64,000 nt of DNA from Mimachlamys varia (taxonomy: Eukaryota > Mollusca > Bivalvia > Pectinida > Pectinidae): contig OX392538.1 of NCBI GenBank assembly GCA_947623455.1, positions 36,688,001-36,752,000 on the forward strand, in the 5' to 3' direction. Below, in pieces: positions 25,701-32,732 of this stretch. The first letter of the stretch is position 1, and the number at the start of each line of letters is the position of its first letter. The notes under the pieces are model-generated. The model saw nothing but the letters and a program-made list of their open reading frames with translations, did no database searches and was not told the origin of the DNA. Made by a program: the position numbers and the translations under genes.

Positions 25701-28233
25701 ACGGACCTATGTCACTTTGAAATGATTGTCAGATAATTTTTTTTACCTTTCTCGAATATAGCCCCTCCCACTACTTACTATATATCTGTGACAAGGGAAA
25801 GAACTAGCCTGAACAAGAGTGAAAATAGGTTGATTTTCTCGTTCAGGCTAGTTCTTTACCTAGTCACAGATACATATAGTAGTGGGAGGGGCTATATTCC
25901 GGAAAGGTAAAAAAAATTATCTGACAATCATTTCATAGTTACATAGGTCTGTGCCTAGCCTCTGTGATATTGATCAGGTCATTCATACTTTAAGATCAGC
26001 ATATTTAGAAATCAGAGAGGGAGATTACTCCTTACAAAATAACATAACTTGATTTCCAAGTCTGCAGTCCTGACATTTTGTCTGGTTGGACTAGAGCTGT
26101 TTGTTTATGAAATAAGGCCGGGCCTTGTAATCTGATGCTGCCTGAAGTCTTGCATAATAGACTTTAATTTGCAAATTCGTGAGGATCTATATTCATTCAG
26201 GACTTTATCACCTCTCTTTTTAGGTCCAGTAAAATGACCAATTACCAATGAAAAAGAAAGTGTGATTTTTCCCAAATTTTTTCTTAAAAATTCTTAATTC
26301 AGACAGTTGAAAAAATTTGGTTGTTTAACATCCCTTGAAGAGCTTCTCTTGACATTTAATAAGGAACAAGAAAGATGGCTGTAAATGTTATGAGTACTGA
26401 TCATGACAGTGCTTTGAATAATTTAGAAAAGAAAAAATGTATTATGTTGTTATAATAGTTTTGTCAAAATTTCCCAAATAACTGTTATGTCGATCAATTT
26501 TTCCCAATTTGATCTCGGGGTCCGATTCCCAAAACCACCCGATGAAGGGATGAACTAGGTATTCCAATTAAATGAACATGGCTTTAGGTAACAAATGAAT
26601 ACCTTTGTTCATAAATAGAAATTTCGATAAATTATAAATTGCATGATTTTTGCATAACAGTTTGTAGATAGCTTAAGATTGCAATTTGATTTTCGTTTTT
26701 ATTTTTCAAGGCAACGTCTGCGTTAGACACAAAGACCGAGAGAAATATCCAGGCGTCTCTTGCCCGGGTCTGTGAGAACAGAACCACCATAATCGTAGCT
26801 CATCGCCTGTCTACGATTATCCACGCCAACCAGATCCTGGTGATGAAAGAAGGCGAGATCATCGAGAGGGGAACGTAAGTAAAAACTTAACAATTAGGTT
26901 CCAGGAGAATTACTTATGTAAGCCTTTCTGTCAACCCATATGTACATGGATCAGTATAAACTTAATTCACTTGAAACAATTTTGAAACGAGTTATAACTT
27001 AAATTCATCACCCTAGTTGGTCCAGGTGGGTTGGGGCGAGCTAAATTTGGGTGGATACTGGAGTACCTGGAGAAGAGTTACGTGGTCGGGTAGGTGACCT
27101 CATACTTTTCACATCTAATCGTGGAATTGAACGTCAGTTGCCATGGTAAAAGGCGTTTGCTTTATCCACTGCACCGTCCGACCACCCATTTTTTGTAAAA
27201 AACAAAATTTACATTATTCTGTAATAAGGTCAATGGCCATGAAGCTTTGTAGATATATCTTATGTTTAACACCAATATATGTAAGACATACCATTCCGAA
27301 TTCAAAGACTTAAGGATTCCCATACCTCTGAAAAAATGTATTTGGAAAGCTTTGAAACTGTTTTTACAACATTACTTCAGCAAAATACAGTAAAAATTTC
27401 ATTTAAGTGTCTTCGTATGTCCTGTGATTTAGCATTGAAACCTTGGTGCCTTTTAAATGATGGCACTATGTTGGAAATTGGGAAAGGACATAAAAGCCAA
27501 TGATGATCAAGATGGGGGAAAAGGGGCCTTAAAAATATGTTGGTTACACAGCAAGTCGGAAAATAAAATTTGTGATTTGGTTGGGTTTGGTTTGTTTCAT
27601 GTTTTTGTCCTATGAACAGCTAGCTATGGTTAATTAAAGGCCCAATATACGTAACTTCAGGAAATTTTTCTTGATTCTGAAAAATTCTGAAAAAAATCCA
27701 GTTGATAACCATGCAAAAATAAGCCTACCTGAGCGTTGACTAACAAGAAACTCTTAACAGAAAAATCCAAAGAATCGAAAAGAATTCAGGTGGGGCCCAC
27801 TTCAACAACAAGCCGAATTTAGAAGGCAGTTCAAAATGGACGCGTGTTTACAAATACTGAGTTTCAACTGCTGCTGTACCGGTAACCGCGTACAAATTCA
27901 TCTTGAATATTGCTGATATCAGCTAATCTTAACTAAATCTATAAATAAAATGAATTATTAGGCTTGATTTTCGCTTCAAGTTTTGACGAAAGTTACGTAT
28001 ATTGGGCCTTTAAGGATGTGCCAGGTTTTAGTTGTGAAGGAAAGCCAGAGTTCACTGAGAAAAAAAAAACCTTGAATCATTTGATTGATTTTACTTTCAG
28101 GCATGAAGAGTTGATTGCCAAGGGAGATCATTATGCGGGTATGTGGCAGGAACAGTTGACGAAGCGAGAGGAAGTCTCGATTCAGGGCGACGATGATGGA
28201 AGTCAAATAAAAGAAGACTCGACAGACAGCTGA
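4263..28233 (+). CDS. ABCB6: ATP-binding cassette sub-family B member 6 (ABCB6), 18 coding exons
   Basis: Half-size ABC exporter of the ABCB6/HMT1 type, which in animals acts in organelle or plasma membranes and is linked to porphyrin and haem handling and heavy-metal tolerance. Coding exons: 4263-4762, 6752-6884, 8455-8647, 9910-10032, 13740-13842, 16337-16426, 16932-17053, 17661-17770, 18031-18096, 18700-18914, 19770-19833, 20191-20276, 21244-21301, 22122-22226, 24457-24631, 25414-25526, 26711-26874, 28101-28233. They sum to 2553 nt: 850 residues plus stop, against 842 in human. Layout: N-terminal TMD0 of about five helices (residues ~25-200), core membrane domain (~246-560), nucleotide-binding domain (~585-830). 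All NBD motifs are present: A-loop Tyr599, Walker [10 protein letters not shown] 623-631, Q-loop Gln671, signature LSGGEKQR 727-734, Walker B VVLLDE 747-752, D-loop SALD 755-758, H-loop His783. An in-frame TGA at 4233 supports the start. All internal junctions are GT-AG and phase-consistent. I see no frameshift, so the gene looks functional. Confidence 0.95.
5097..6258. mobile_element. TIR DNA element, ~1.16 kb, in ABCB6 intron 1
   Basis: The left end reads taccgtattttaccgggaat (5097) and the right end is its inverse, ending cggtcaaatacggta at 6258. About 27 bp of terminal inverted repeat continue into 'aagccccc'. The outermost TA on both sides fits a TA target-site duplication as made by Tc1/mariner-type elements. 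Extra 'gaataagcccccc' copies sit just inside the left end. No transposase frame is visible, so it is non-autonomous. Confidence 0.75.
6752..6884 (+). CDS. ABCB6: ABCB6 coding exon 2
   Basis: Residues 167-211, covering the fifth TMD0 helix ([20 protein letters not shown]) and the cytosolic segment that follows. Acceptor ttttgcag, donor aacag|gtatta, ends in phase 0. The equivalent human stretch is FSLWVLRY...GLWAPGL, so the match is clear. Confidence 0.92.
7102..7240 (+). repeat. ~29-bp minisatellite, five copies
   Basis: Five tandem copies of a unit beginning tatatatttgcata and ending ttcaggctg or ttcaaactg, in ABCB6 intron 2. The open frames on both strands here simply read through this array. 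Confidence 0.85.
7560..7810 (+). repeat. Dispersed repeat with 'tcactgtgacct' motifs
   Basis: The stretch contains gtccctccgtctgttctcc, a 'gtgagttcaccttggtgagg' palindrome-like part and aggtcactgtgacctatg. This looks like a molluscan dispersed repeat rather than unique intron sequence. I cannot name the family. Confidence 0.4.
8090..8392 (+). repeat. Degenerate ~180-bp duplication in intron 2
   Basis: Two diverged copies share an order of blocks: attatgcaat..., attaagattttaaaccgat or attaagagttttaaccgat, ggtcatcacatttgatggggg or ggccatcacattcggttgggg. No coding sense is seen. It ends about 60 bp before exon 3. Confidence 0.5.
8455..8647 (+). CDS. ABCB6: ABCB6 coding exon 3
   Basis: Residues 212-275. 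The exon covers the linker between TMD0 and the core domain, with the elbow-helix segment ([20 protein letters not shown]) and the first core helix (about 246-270, ending [11 protein letters not shown]). Acceptor ttttccag, donor acatag|gtatgt, ends in phase 1. Confidence 0.93.
9790..9878 (+). repeat. Tandem duplicate of ABCB6 exon 4 acceptor and 5' part
   Basis: This stretch repeats, 83 bp upstream, the intron end and first ~50 bases of exon 4. The copy has its own tttgtccgtag acceptor (AG at 9825-9826). It then reads [19 protein letters not shown] in the exon 4 frame before a TAA. It carries no canonical donor, so it is a decoy half-exon. Confidence 0.85.
9910..10032 (+). CDS. ABCB6: ABCB6 coding exon 4
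   Basis: Residues 276-316: luminal loop and second core helix, ending [13 protein letters not shown] like the human FLKFLQGGGTG. Acceptor tttgtccgtag, donor ctcag|gtatgt, stays in phase 1. A diverged copy of its 5' half lies directly upstream. I chose this copy because only it runs on to the donor without a stop. Confidence 0.92.
10731..10887. repeat. Near-perfect hairpin, 65-bp arms
   Basis: The left arm 10731-10795 and right arm 10823-10887 are reverse complements with one mismatch and a 27-nt loop. Arms start aaggattaaagtttctttct. A diverged piece of the same arm (cctactgaactttatt) lies near 10280, so this may be one end of a larger fold-back element in intron 4. Confidence 0.9.
11095..11320. 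mobile_element. Short TIR element 'tactgtaaacc', copy 1
   Basis: The left end is tactgtaaaccaacttattt and the right end caaaaataggtttacggtat, an imperfect inverted repeat. A second copy lies at 34724-35028. It is 226 bp with no coding capacity and looks like a MITE in ABCB6 intron 4. Confidence 0.65.
11550..13615 (+). mobile_element. ~2.06-kb element with ~147-bp tandem units
   Basis: The left end carries aggtcatctgacccaaaggg and the right end cccttgggcctcttgtc, a pairing seen again in pieces at 18536-18573 and 32537-32606. Inside are about eight clear units of ~147 bp (11595-12850) and several decayed ones to ~13400. Each unit has ccaagatggccgcc followed by an inverted gccgccatcttg. The form recalls bivalve elements that carry satellite-like cores, but I cannot assign it. 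It occupies most of ABCB6 intron 4. Confidence 0.7.
13740..13842 (+). CDS. ABCB6: ABCB6 coding exon 5
   Basis: Residues 317-350, carrying [20 protein letters not shown], nearly identical to human [20 protein letters not shown]. This is the conserved intracellular part after core helix 2. Acceptor gtttttag, donor cacag|gtaaaa, ends in phase 2. Confidence 0.94.
13998..15758. mobile_element. 1.76-kb TIR element in ABCB6 intron 5
   Basis: The 22-bp ends 13998-14019 and 15737-15758 are perfect inverted repeats, reading ttaaaggggcatcccgcgaa inwards. Each end begins with TTAA, which fits a TTAA target preference, as in piggyBac-like elements, although the inner bases are not the classic piggyBac end. 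Several 60-75 codon frames inside have no recognisable transposase sense, so it is probably non-autonomous. Confidence 0.8.
16337..16426 (+). CDS. ABCB6: ABCB6 coding exon 6
   Basis: Residues 351-380, reading [20 protein letters not shown], the coupling region that contacts the nucleotide-binding domain. Acceptor ttttaaccag, donor actcag|gtacgt, stays in phase 2. Confidence 0.94.
16427..16605 (+). repeat. ~77-bp direct repeat starting at ABCB6 exon 6 donor
   Basis: Two good copies plus a partial one of a unit with catgtcagatattgatgtt and ctattactcaacaaaaa. The first copy begins within a few bases of the exon 6 donor. The unit edge 'gacagcctattgtgttg' is similar to the exon end 'caacagcctactcag', so the exon border may have been caught in the duplication. 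That last point is weak. Confidence 0.6.
16932..17053 (+). CDS. ABCB6: ABCB6 coding exon 7
   Basis: Residues 381-421, two membrane helices in one exon: [20 protein letters not shown] and the [14 protein letters not shown] run. Acceptor tcttttcag, donor atctag|gtgagt, ends in phase 1. Confidence 0.94.
17083..17336 (+). repeat. SINE family A with doubled head
   Basis: A diverged tRNA-like head (17083-17141) is followed directly by a second head (ctggtggccaagcggctaag) and then the usual body, with ccaggtactggcagtaag and a short aa-rich tail. It lies 30 bp after ABCB6 exon 7. Confidence 0.7.
17375..17446 (+). repeat. SINE family B body fragment
   Basis: Contains ctccggtttcctctcacaat followed by aagaccccct, the body block of the Glu-tRNA-type SINE seen complete at 24861-25108. 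The head is missing. Confidence 0.6.
17661..17770 (+). CDS. ABCB6: ABCB6 coding exon 8
   Basis: Residues 422-458. Reads [17 protein letters not shown] and [10 protein letters not shown], matching human TEWRTKFRRAMN and [11 protein letters not shown]. It is the cytosolic loop with the conserved coupling helix. Acceptor tttttcaag, donor gaaacg|gtttgt, ends in phase 0. Confidence 0.94.
18031..18096 (+). CDS. ABCB6: ABCB6 coding exon 9
   Basis: Residues 459-480, [20 protein letters not shown] then YQ, equivalent to human [22 protein letters not shown]. At 66 nt it keeps phase 0 at both ends. Acceptor tctactgtag, donor taccag|gtgaga. Confidence 0.94.
18235..18573 (+). repeat. Dispersed repeat ending 'ggcctcttg'
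   Basis: The right end aggtgagtgatccaggccc followed by tcttggcctcttgttt is the typical right border of a molluscan dispersed element, also seen in modified form at 13583-13613. The body includes ggggagatatgttcc and a related agagagatatggtcc block, suggesting a degenerate internal repeat. Confidence 0.5.
18700..18914 (+). CDS. ABCB6: ABCB6 coding exon 10
   Basis: Residues 481-551. Carries the last two core helices ([20 protein letters not shown] and neighbours) and the motif [20 protein letters not shown] then LGTYY. Acceptor ttttccag, donor ttacag|gtaagg, ends in phase 2. Confidence 0.95.
18915..19560 (+). repeat. Decaying array derived from ABCB6 exon 10 3' end and donor
   Basis: About seven further copies of the block ctggctgggcacctattaca plus donor and ~50 bp of intron follow the exon at 75-95 bp spacing. 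The first copy (18968-19043) is almost perfect and keeps an intact ttacag|gtaaga donor at 18990. Later copies (near 19043, 19129, 19334, 19428, 19515) diverge and lengthen. Using the 18990 donor would read into TAA just after 18914. Confidence 0.85.
19770..19833 (+). CDS. ABCB6: ABCB6 coding exon 11
   Basis: Residues 552-573, [20 protein letters not shown], matching human [19 protein letters not shown]. It is the link between the membrane domain and the NBD. Acceptor tgcttcag, donor agag|gtaggt, ends in phase 0. Confidence 0.94.
20191..20276 (+). CDS. ABCB6: ABCB6 coding exon 12
   Basis: Residues 574-602 in part. It starts the NBD with [14 protein letters not shown]; Tyr599 is the A-loop aromatic that stacks on adenine. 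Acceptor tatttataag has a poor pyrimidine tract; donor cctag|gtatgt. Ends in phase 2. Confidence 0.92.
20669..21140. mobile_element. 472-bp TIR element with palindromic ends, ABCB6 intron 12
   Basis: The 34-bp ends 20669-20702 and 21107-21140 are inverted repeats with two mismatches, opening tagcgtgttccatttagcgg. Each end also has a second inverted copy of the motif just inside (near 20714 and 21069), so each end can fold on itself. The outer TA may be the target duplication. No coding frame is convincing. Confidence 0.8.
21244..21301 (+). CDS. ABCB6: ABCB6 coding exon 13
   Basis: Residues 602-621, [19 protein letters not shown], the strand leading to Walker A. Acceptor tggtttcag, donor gctata|gtaagt, ends in phase 0. 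Confidence 0.93.
22122..22226 (+). CDS. ABCB6: ABCB6 coding exon 14
   Basis: Residues 622-656. Contains Walker [10 protein letters not shown] and the following [20 protein letters not shown] segment. Acceptor cttgtttaag, donor ccctg|gtaagt, phase 0 on both sides. Its last 33 bases and donor are copied six times downstream. Confidence 0.95.
22690..23284 (+). repeat. Six-copy array of ABCB6 exon 14 3' end plus donor
   Basis: Six units at 85-93 bp spacing each hold a 33-base block matching the end of exon 14: 22737-22769, 22828-22860, 22913-22945, 23006-23038, 23097-23129 and 23190-23222. Every block follows a 'cag' and is followed by gtaagt. Intron bases between blocks include ggctatacacaaattaatta. 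All six blocks stay open in the exon frame, but the copies carry amino-acid changes (Gly to Arg, Val or Asp; Asp to Val; Ala to Val). Confidence 0.92.
23608..23999. mobile_element. MITE 'ttaaaggcccaatatacg', copy 1
   Basis: Full-length copy, 392 bp, in ABCB6 intron 14. Ends are ttaaaggcccaatatacgta and its inverse, bounded by TTAA. Related copies are at 27634-28013 and 57416-57745, and a truncated one at 57052-57150. No coding capacity. Confidence 0.85.
24457..24631 (+). CDS. ABCB6: ABCB6 coding exon 15
   Basis: Residues 657-714, with the Q-loop motif [20 protein letters not shown] (Gln671) and the start of the helical subdomain. Acceptor ttatccag, donor caaata|gtaagt, ends in phase 1. Confidence 0.95.
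24861..25108 (+). repeat. Glu-tRNA-derived SINE, family B, with 14-bp target duplication
   Basis: The head gtggtgcagtggatagcgca and its B box gggttcgattcccc resemble a tRNA with a TTC anticodon loop (cctttcacc), that is Glu-like. The body has ctccggtttcctcccacaat and the tail runs ataaataaagtttat. The flanks 24847-24860 and 25109-25122 both read acatggttgggcat, a perfect 14-bp target duplication. It is an intact, relatively young insertion in ABCB6 intron 15. Confidence 0.9.
25414..25526 (+). CDS. ABCB6: ABCB6 coding exon 16
   Basis: Residues 715-752. Holds the ABC signature [18 protein letters not shown] and ends exactly at Walker B VVLLDE, with Glu752 the catalytic glutamate. Acceptor ttttcattag, donor gatgag|gtaaat, phase 0. 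Confidence 0.95.
25681..25976. mobile_element. Fold-back element, ~135-140-bp arms
   Basis: The left arm (about 25683-25823) and right arm (about 25838-25973) are imperfect reverse complements around a short loop, for example atagcccctcccactac and gtagtgggaggggctat. Both outer borders read attgatca, which may include a short target duplication (ATTG). It is a long hairpin MITE in ABCB6 intron 16. Confidence 0.85.
26711..26874 (+). CDS. ABCB6: ABCB6 coding exon 17
   Basis: Residues 753-806. Has the D-loop ATSALD and H-loop [11 protein letters not shown] with His783, then [15 protein letters not shown]. Acceptor tttttcaag, donor ggaac|gtaagt, ends in phase 2. Confidence 0.95.
26982..27187 (-). 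repeat. SINE family B, minus strand, decayed
   Basis: Minus-strand copy of the Glu-type SINE. The head is recognisable as gtgcagtggataaagcaaac, and the body follows in the form acctggagaagagttacgtgg read on the plus strand. It is more diverged than the 24861 copy. Confidence 0.65.
27579..28076 (-). repeat. SINE family A split by a nested MITE
   Basis: The tail side (ggtttggtttgtttcatg, from 27579) and body side (ggatgtgccaggttttag, from 28014) belong to one minus-strand SINE. It is interrupted at 27634-28013 by the TTAA-bounded MITE. The head side stops about 25 bp before exon 18. Confidence 0.8.
27634..28013. mobile_element. MITE 'ttaaaggcccaatatacg', copy 2, nested
   Basis: 380-bp copy inserted in the SINE. 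The SINE sequence either side would normally join at 'catttaaggatgtgcc', so the TTAA is the target site. Its right end is 87 bp before ABCB6 exon 18. Confidence 0.85.
28101..28233 (+). CDS. ABCB6: ABCB6 coding exon 18 (terminal)
   Basis: Residues 807-850 and stop TGA at 28231-28233. Begins [19 protein letters not shown], like human HEALLSRGGVYADMWQLQ, then an acidic tail [14 protein letters not shown]. Acceptor ttactttcag. Confidence 0.94.
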
Positions 28234-28640
28234 TGATAACATTGTATAAGTGGTACTAGGATGTAGGGGAAGGAAAAAATGTTATAACTAGACAACTAAT
28301 TCAGTATTTATCTTTACAAATGTATTAAGTTATTCGGACCTTTTCTGTATCTTCTAGGACAAACAAATTCTGTATACAAATTGTTTCTACAATTTGAATG
28401 ATTTGAATGTAATGTTGTTTGCAATTTTAATGCGATTTCCTTTGTGACATGCATTTTTGTACAAGTTTGAATGCTGTGCAATATATTGAATGGGTTGCAA
28501 GTTGAATTGTCACAAATTGTTAATTATGTACAAGGTTTTTTAATGAAAAGGGTTGAATTATGATATTGATATAGTTGGATATTATGTTAAAGAAAATAAT
28601 GTGTTGTCAGATTCTTGTTTTCATAAATAAAATAGGGCAA
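28234..28640 (+). other. ABCB6: ABCB6 3' UTR (inferred)
   Basis: An AT-rich stretch without open frames follows the stop codon. The first good polyadenylation hexamer is at 28626. The extent is a guess, since there is no transcript evidence. Confidence 0.45.
28626..28631 (+). terminator. Candidate polyadenylation signal for ABCB6
   Basis: AATAAA about 390 bases after the stop codon, followed by a T-rich stretch (cttgtttcattatttg). Other hexamers occur further on, so usage is uncertain. Confidence 0.45.
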
Positions 28641-29087
28641 GCTATCTTGTTTCATTATTTGATCTGAAGTATGATTTGCATGTTGTTATGACTTTTAAGT
28701 ACAACTATAATATTATATTATGTTGTCTTTCAGAAATCTTACGTCTAAGTACAACTATTATATTATGTTGTCTTTCAGAAATCTTACGTCAGTTTCAATT
28801 TAACATTCAGTAATATTTATTGAATAATATTTTGCCATGTTAGAAAAAAAAGAGTTCGGTTTCAGATTGAAAACTTCTTCCCGAAAGACATGCTTAAAAT
28901 CTCTTTTTGACTACATTCTGTTTGAAAGCTTATCTTTAAGAAATGATTTGAAATTGGTTTCAGAAATTTTCTTTCTTGTTTAGAAACTTTTTTTTTTTAA
29001 ATGTCACTATATTTTGGGTAATTTCTCTCTCACTCTTCAATATAACAATTGGTGGGTGAGTTTTTAAATTGTCTAATATCTACAACT

Positions 29088-29270
29088 TGAGTAGTTAAGG
29101 TGTCCATTATCTACAATTATTAGGCTTCCCCTCGGGGTCTTAGTTTTGGAGCCTACATGGGGCAGTCTCCAGGTGCTGTCAGCAGGTCAGTGGTGTTCTC
29201 AGGTACTCCAGTTTTCCTTCCCAACCAGAACATGGCACATACTTCATGTCTAACGACATTTGTATATTGA
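29088..29270 (+). repeat. SINE family A, strongly diverged
   Basis: The head part gagtagttaaggtgtccatt and body part catggggcagtctccaggtg are recognisable, then ggtactccagttttccttcc. It lies directly before a second family A copy. Confidence 0.6.
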
Positions 29271-29280
29271 CTGTAAAAAG

Positions 29281-29660
29281 GGTCATCATGGCCTAGTGGT
29301 TAAGGTGTCTGACATTCTGCTACCACCAGCCCTCCACTTCTGAGCTGGAGGCCTACTTAGGACAGTTACTAGGTACTGGCCTTCCGTTGGTGGTTTTTCT
29401 GATGGAACACCAGCTTTCCTCTGTCTCTGAAATTTGGCCCTTCCTTAAATGACCATAGTTGTTTATAAGGTTGTAAACACAACCAAACCAACAGGCCATA
29501 AAACAAGAAATCCAAACCAAACCAAAGTAACAGGCCATAAAACAAGAAATCCAAACCAAACCAAAGTAACAGGCCGTAAATTACATGAAAACCAAACCTA
29601 ACCAAACTAATAGGTCATAAAAAAGGAAATCCAATTCAAACCAAACCAAAGCAATGATAA
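29281..29660 (+). repeat. SINE family A with expanded 3' tail
   Basis: The head tcatggcctagtggttaagg and body are complete. The tail region (about 29475-29660) is amplified: about four ~38-bp units of aaccaaaccaaagtaacagg plus ccataaaacaagaaatcc. The minus-strand open frames here read this tail array. Confidence 0.8.
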
Positions 29661-30897
29661 AAAGTTATACACTTTTAAAATAGTATCATAGTTGTATGCC
29701 TTCATACTGTATGTAATTAAGGGCAAATATAAGAATTGTTTTATATTTTTGTTATGAAATATCTATTAATTTGTACTACCGGGTATATCAGCTCATTTAC
29801 TTTAAAGTAATTTGGATTAAACAAAATTTATTTCATATATTTTATTTTGAGTATGTATAATCAGGTTTTGATCTTAGAGTTTGAAAGGTATGTGCATGAT
29901 ATTGTATACTGTTGATTGTTTGATATGGAATTTAATTGCGTGTGTGAATTTTTTCTGTGTTTGGATACTTTGTCATGTTGATATTAGCAGTGCTTATCAG
30001 CTATAATTCTTTGTGTATATTTGTTCACTGATTTAGTGAATCAAAAATTTGTTGATATTTACACTTTGCGACTGATGTTTCTTTATTTCATGATTTCAAA
30101 AATAGGACAAAATAGGTGTGGGGTCAGCTGAACACAAGTTCACCCCTTGTTTCATGGAAATTGATTTTAGCTTTATTCACCCGACCCCCCCACCCAAACT
30201 CAAATCCTTTTTTGATAATTTGGTTATTATAAACCACTTTTATTATATCAAATGTTGCTTAAAATAAGAATTTGTGAAGTTTGTAAAGTGCTTTATGAAG
30301 TTTGTTAATTGTTGGTATTATAAATATCATTTTTGGTTTTAAGGACCTTTCAATATGCTTCCCAACCTGTTTTTTTTTTTTTTTAGTTTGATCTAACATG
30401 GGGATATATTGAACAATTATCACTTTAAAGAAATACTGTAGATTAAATAGTAAAATTATAAATATTTCAAACATGATTTTTTTCTGTTTGGAGAATTATT
30501 AAAGGGACACAACTCTATTTATATTCTAAATTTAAAGATATTGGGAATCAATCATTATAATTATATCTCTTGTACATTTTAACATGCATTTAATTTGTTT
30601 TAAAGTATAATTTTATTCAAGACATTAAATTGAAGTAAATGGGGGAAAAGAAAAAACTTCACTCAAAAATTAAAAAAAATCACGGAAGTCCAGATTAAAA
30701 AGAGAATTTTGTTTATTCAATTTATTTCAACTTGATAACCATGGAATTATACAGAATAGAATACAGAAAATATATATCGTTGAGCTTTGTTTTACAAAAT
30801 ATTTTTGTTATGCTTTATCTATCTCCTAATTTATGAAAAATATGTATGTTTCCAGTATCAAATGCCTATTTTAATTTGTTGAAAGTAGAATATTTTT

Positions 30898-31225
30898 ATC
30901 CCCCCACATTCACCGAAATGGGAGATATTAATTTGGGTTTGGATGTCCTTCTGTCTGTCACACTTTGTTTCAGGGTACGGCCAAGTTCAATCGCAATTTT
31001 TTGCAGACTTTATTTGGCAGAGTTATGGCCCCTTGATTGAAGTTTCTTTGCAATCACAGCAACAAATATTATCCAATTTCTGTGTATACTGTAAGCCTTT
31101 AGTTTTTGTTAAATTTCCATGCATCTTGTGTCAACAGCATGAAAATTACAAAAGATTTTTACCTACAATATAACTACCCCCTTACGAAAGGGGGAAAAGC
31201 AGGGGATATTAATTCTATGAATTAG
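30898..31225 (+). repeat. Dispersed repeat with 'gggatattaatt' borders
   Basis: The left part holds atccccccacattcaccgaa and gggagatattaatttggg; the right part ccccttacgaaaggggg and ggggatattaattctatg. The middle has cggccaagttcaatcgcaat. It looks like a molluscan dispersed element. A related fragment may lie at 16785-16850. Confidence 0.45.
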
Positions 31226-31383
31226 CTTGTTGTACTTGAATCTACTCGAGGGACCACCCCTACTATACAACCCCCTCTCAAAAAGGCCACCATTTTCTCG
31301 TCTACAATAGCGCCATTTACTGTAAATTCATAAACTTGTGAAATAACATATACTGGGGTACATGTTTAAACTGTTTCCAAAAG

Positions 31384-31712
31384 GGCTGCAGTGCCCGAGT
31401 GGTTCAGGTGTTCCAACATTCTACCACTAGCCCTCCACCTCTGGGTTGCAGTGGCCGAGTGGTTAAGGTGTCCCGACATTCTACCACTAGCCTTCCACCT
31501 CTGGGTTACAGTGGCCGAGTGGTTTAGGTGTCCTGACATTCTATCACCTCTGGATTGCGAGTTTGAAACCCATGTGGAGCAGATGCCAGGTACTGACCAT
31601 AGGTCAGTGGTTTTTCTCCAGGTACTCCAGCTTTCCACCATCTTCAAAACCTAGCAAGTCCTTAAATGACCCAGGCTGCTAGTAGGACATAAAACAAAAT
31701 AAACCAAACTAT
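31384..31712 (+). repeat. SINE family A with three tandem heads
   Basis: Three ~63-bp tRNA-like heads in a row (starting near 31384, 31447 and 31509), each with a 'gtggccgagtggtt'-type A box. A single body (tgccaggtactgaccatagg) and an aaataaaccaaac tail that runs into a tatac repeat follow. Only the third head joins the body directly. Confidence 0.85.
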
Positions 31713-32239
31713 ACTATACTATACTATTTCCTTGACCGGGTCTGGATATTTCCAGTAGCTGGTCATCTCCGGCTTTCACATCGGAACCTTAGGACTATTA
31801 CATAATTAATCATGTGGGGGAGGTAGAACTGGGAGGCACCTGTATTAATATATCATGGGTGGTGGGGTAAAAAACCGGATCTATATACCATTCCTTGGAA
31901 TATTTAATGGGTGGTCGGGTCTGTGATAAAGTGCCTCCTGCCCCTCCCACATGGTTAATTTTGGAACAGCCCTTACAAAAATCAATGAGAGGACAGGTCT
32001 ACTTTATAAATGTAGGTGTGAAGGAGTCAACCATTGTGTAACGTTACTCTAGTCATCACTAGCCTTGTGATGTAATGTCTATTTATGATCTCTGTCTTAA
32101 ATCATGTTTAAATATTAAAATTTTTATAACTCAAAGGTTTTTTTTTGTGTTTTTTTTTTCAGAGGTTCGTACACTTTTCATTTCACTTTGTTACCAGGGT
32201 ATAACATATGCATCATCTGACTATACATAATTTAAGTTT

Positions 32240-32606
32240 GTTATAATATTAACATATTTGAACTCTATAACCTTGAGAGTAGGTCCAGGTCATTCATTTT
32301 AACAAACTTTGTAGTGATTCATTTAAGCATGCTACATATCAGTTGCCTTGGCCTTTTGGCTATTCAGAAGATGTCTTGAAGATTTTAACATATTTGACCC
32401 TTGTGATATTGAAAGTGAGTCAAAGTCATTCATTTAAACAAACTTGATAGCCCTTCATCCTAGCATGCTACAAGCCAAATATCAGAACCCTGGGCCATTG
32501 GGTTATTGAGAAGAAGTTGGTTAAAGGGAAAGTTTACGTAAGGCGGACGGTGCACGAAGGCTATAGGTCATTCTGACACTTTGGGTCAGATGACCTAAAA
32601 ACTTTT
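32240..32606 (-). repeat. Dispersed repeat ending at 'gggtcagatgacct'
   Basis: The right border ctttgggtcagatgaccta is the inverse of the left border of the 11550-13615 element, and ggcggacggtgcacgaagg precedes it. The body has two related ~130-bp blocks with gcatgctacatatc and gcatgctacaagcc. Confidence 0.6.
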
Positions 32607-32732
32607 TTTTTCCCTAGTGAAACTTATGACATTAAGTAGATGTTTTGTTACATGTAGGTAAATCTAGATAGGTGGACTTCTTGTGATTGACCCTTTCTAA
32701 CTCCACTACATTTCAACTCTGAGGACACATGG

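Noticed and set aside
29369..29605. Membrane-like small protein with repeated FYGLLLWFGLDF
   Set aside because: It reads the amplified tail of a SINE; no start context or family.
31384..31570. Cluster of three tRNA-Ser/Leu genes
   Set aside because: The three copies are incomplete tRNA-like heads without full acceptor stems and belong to one SINE.
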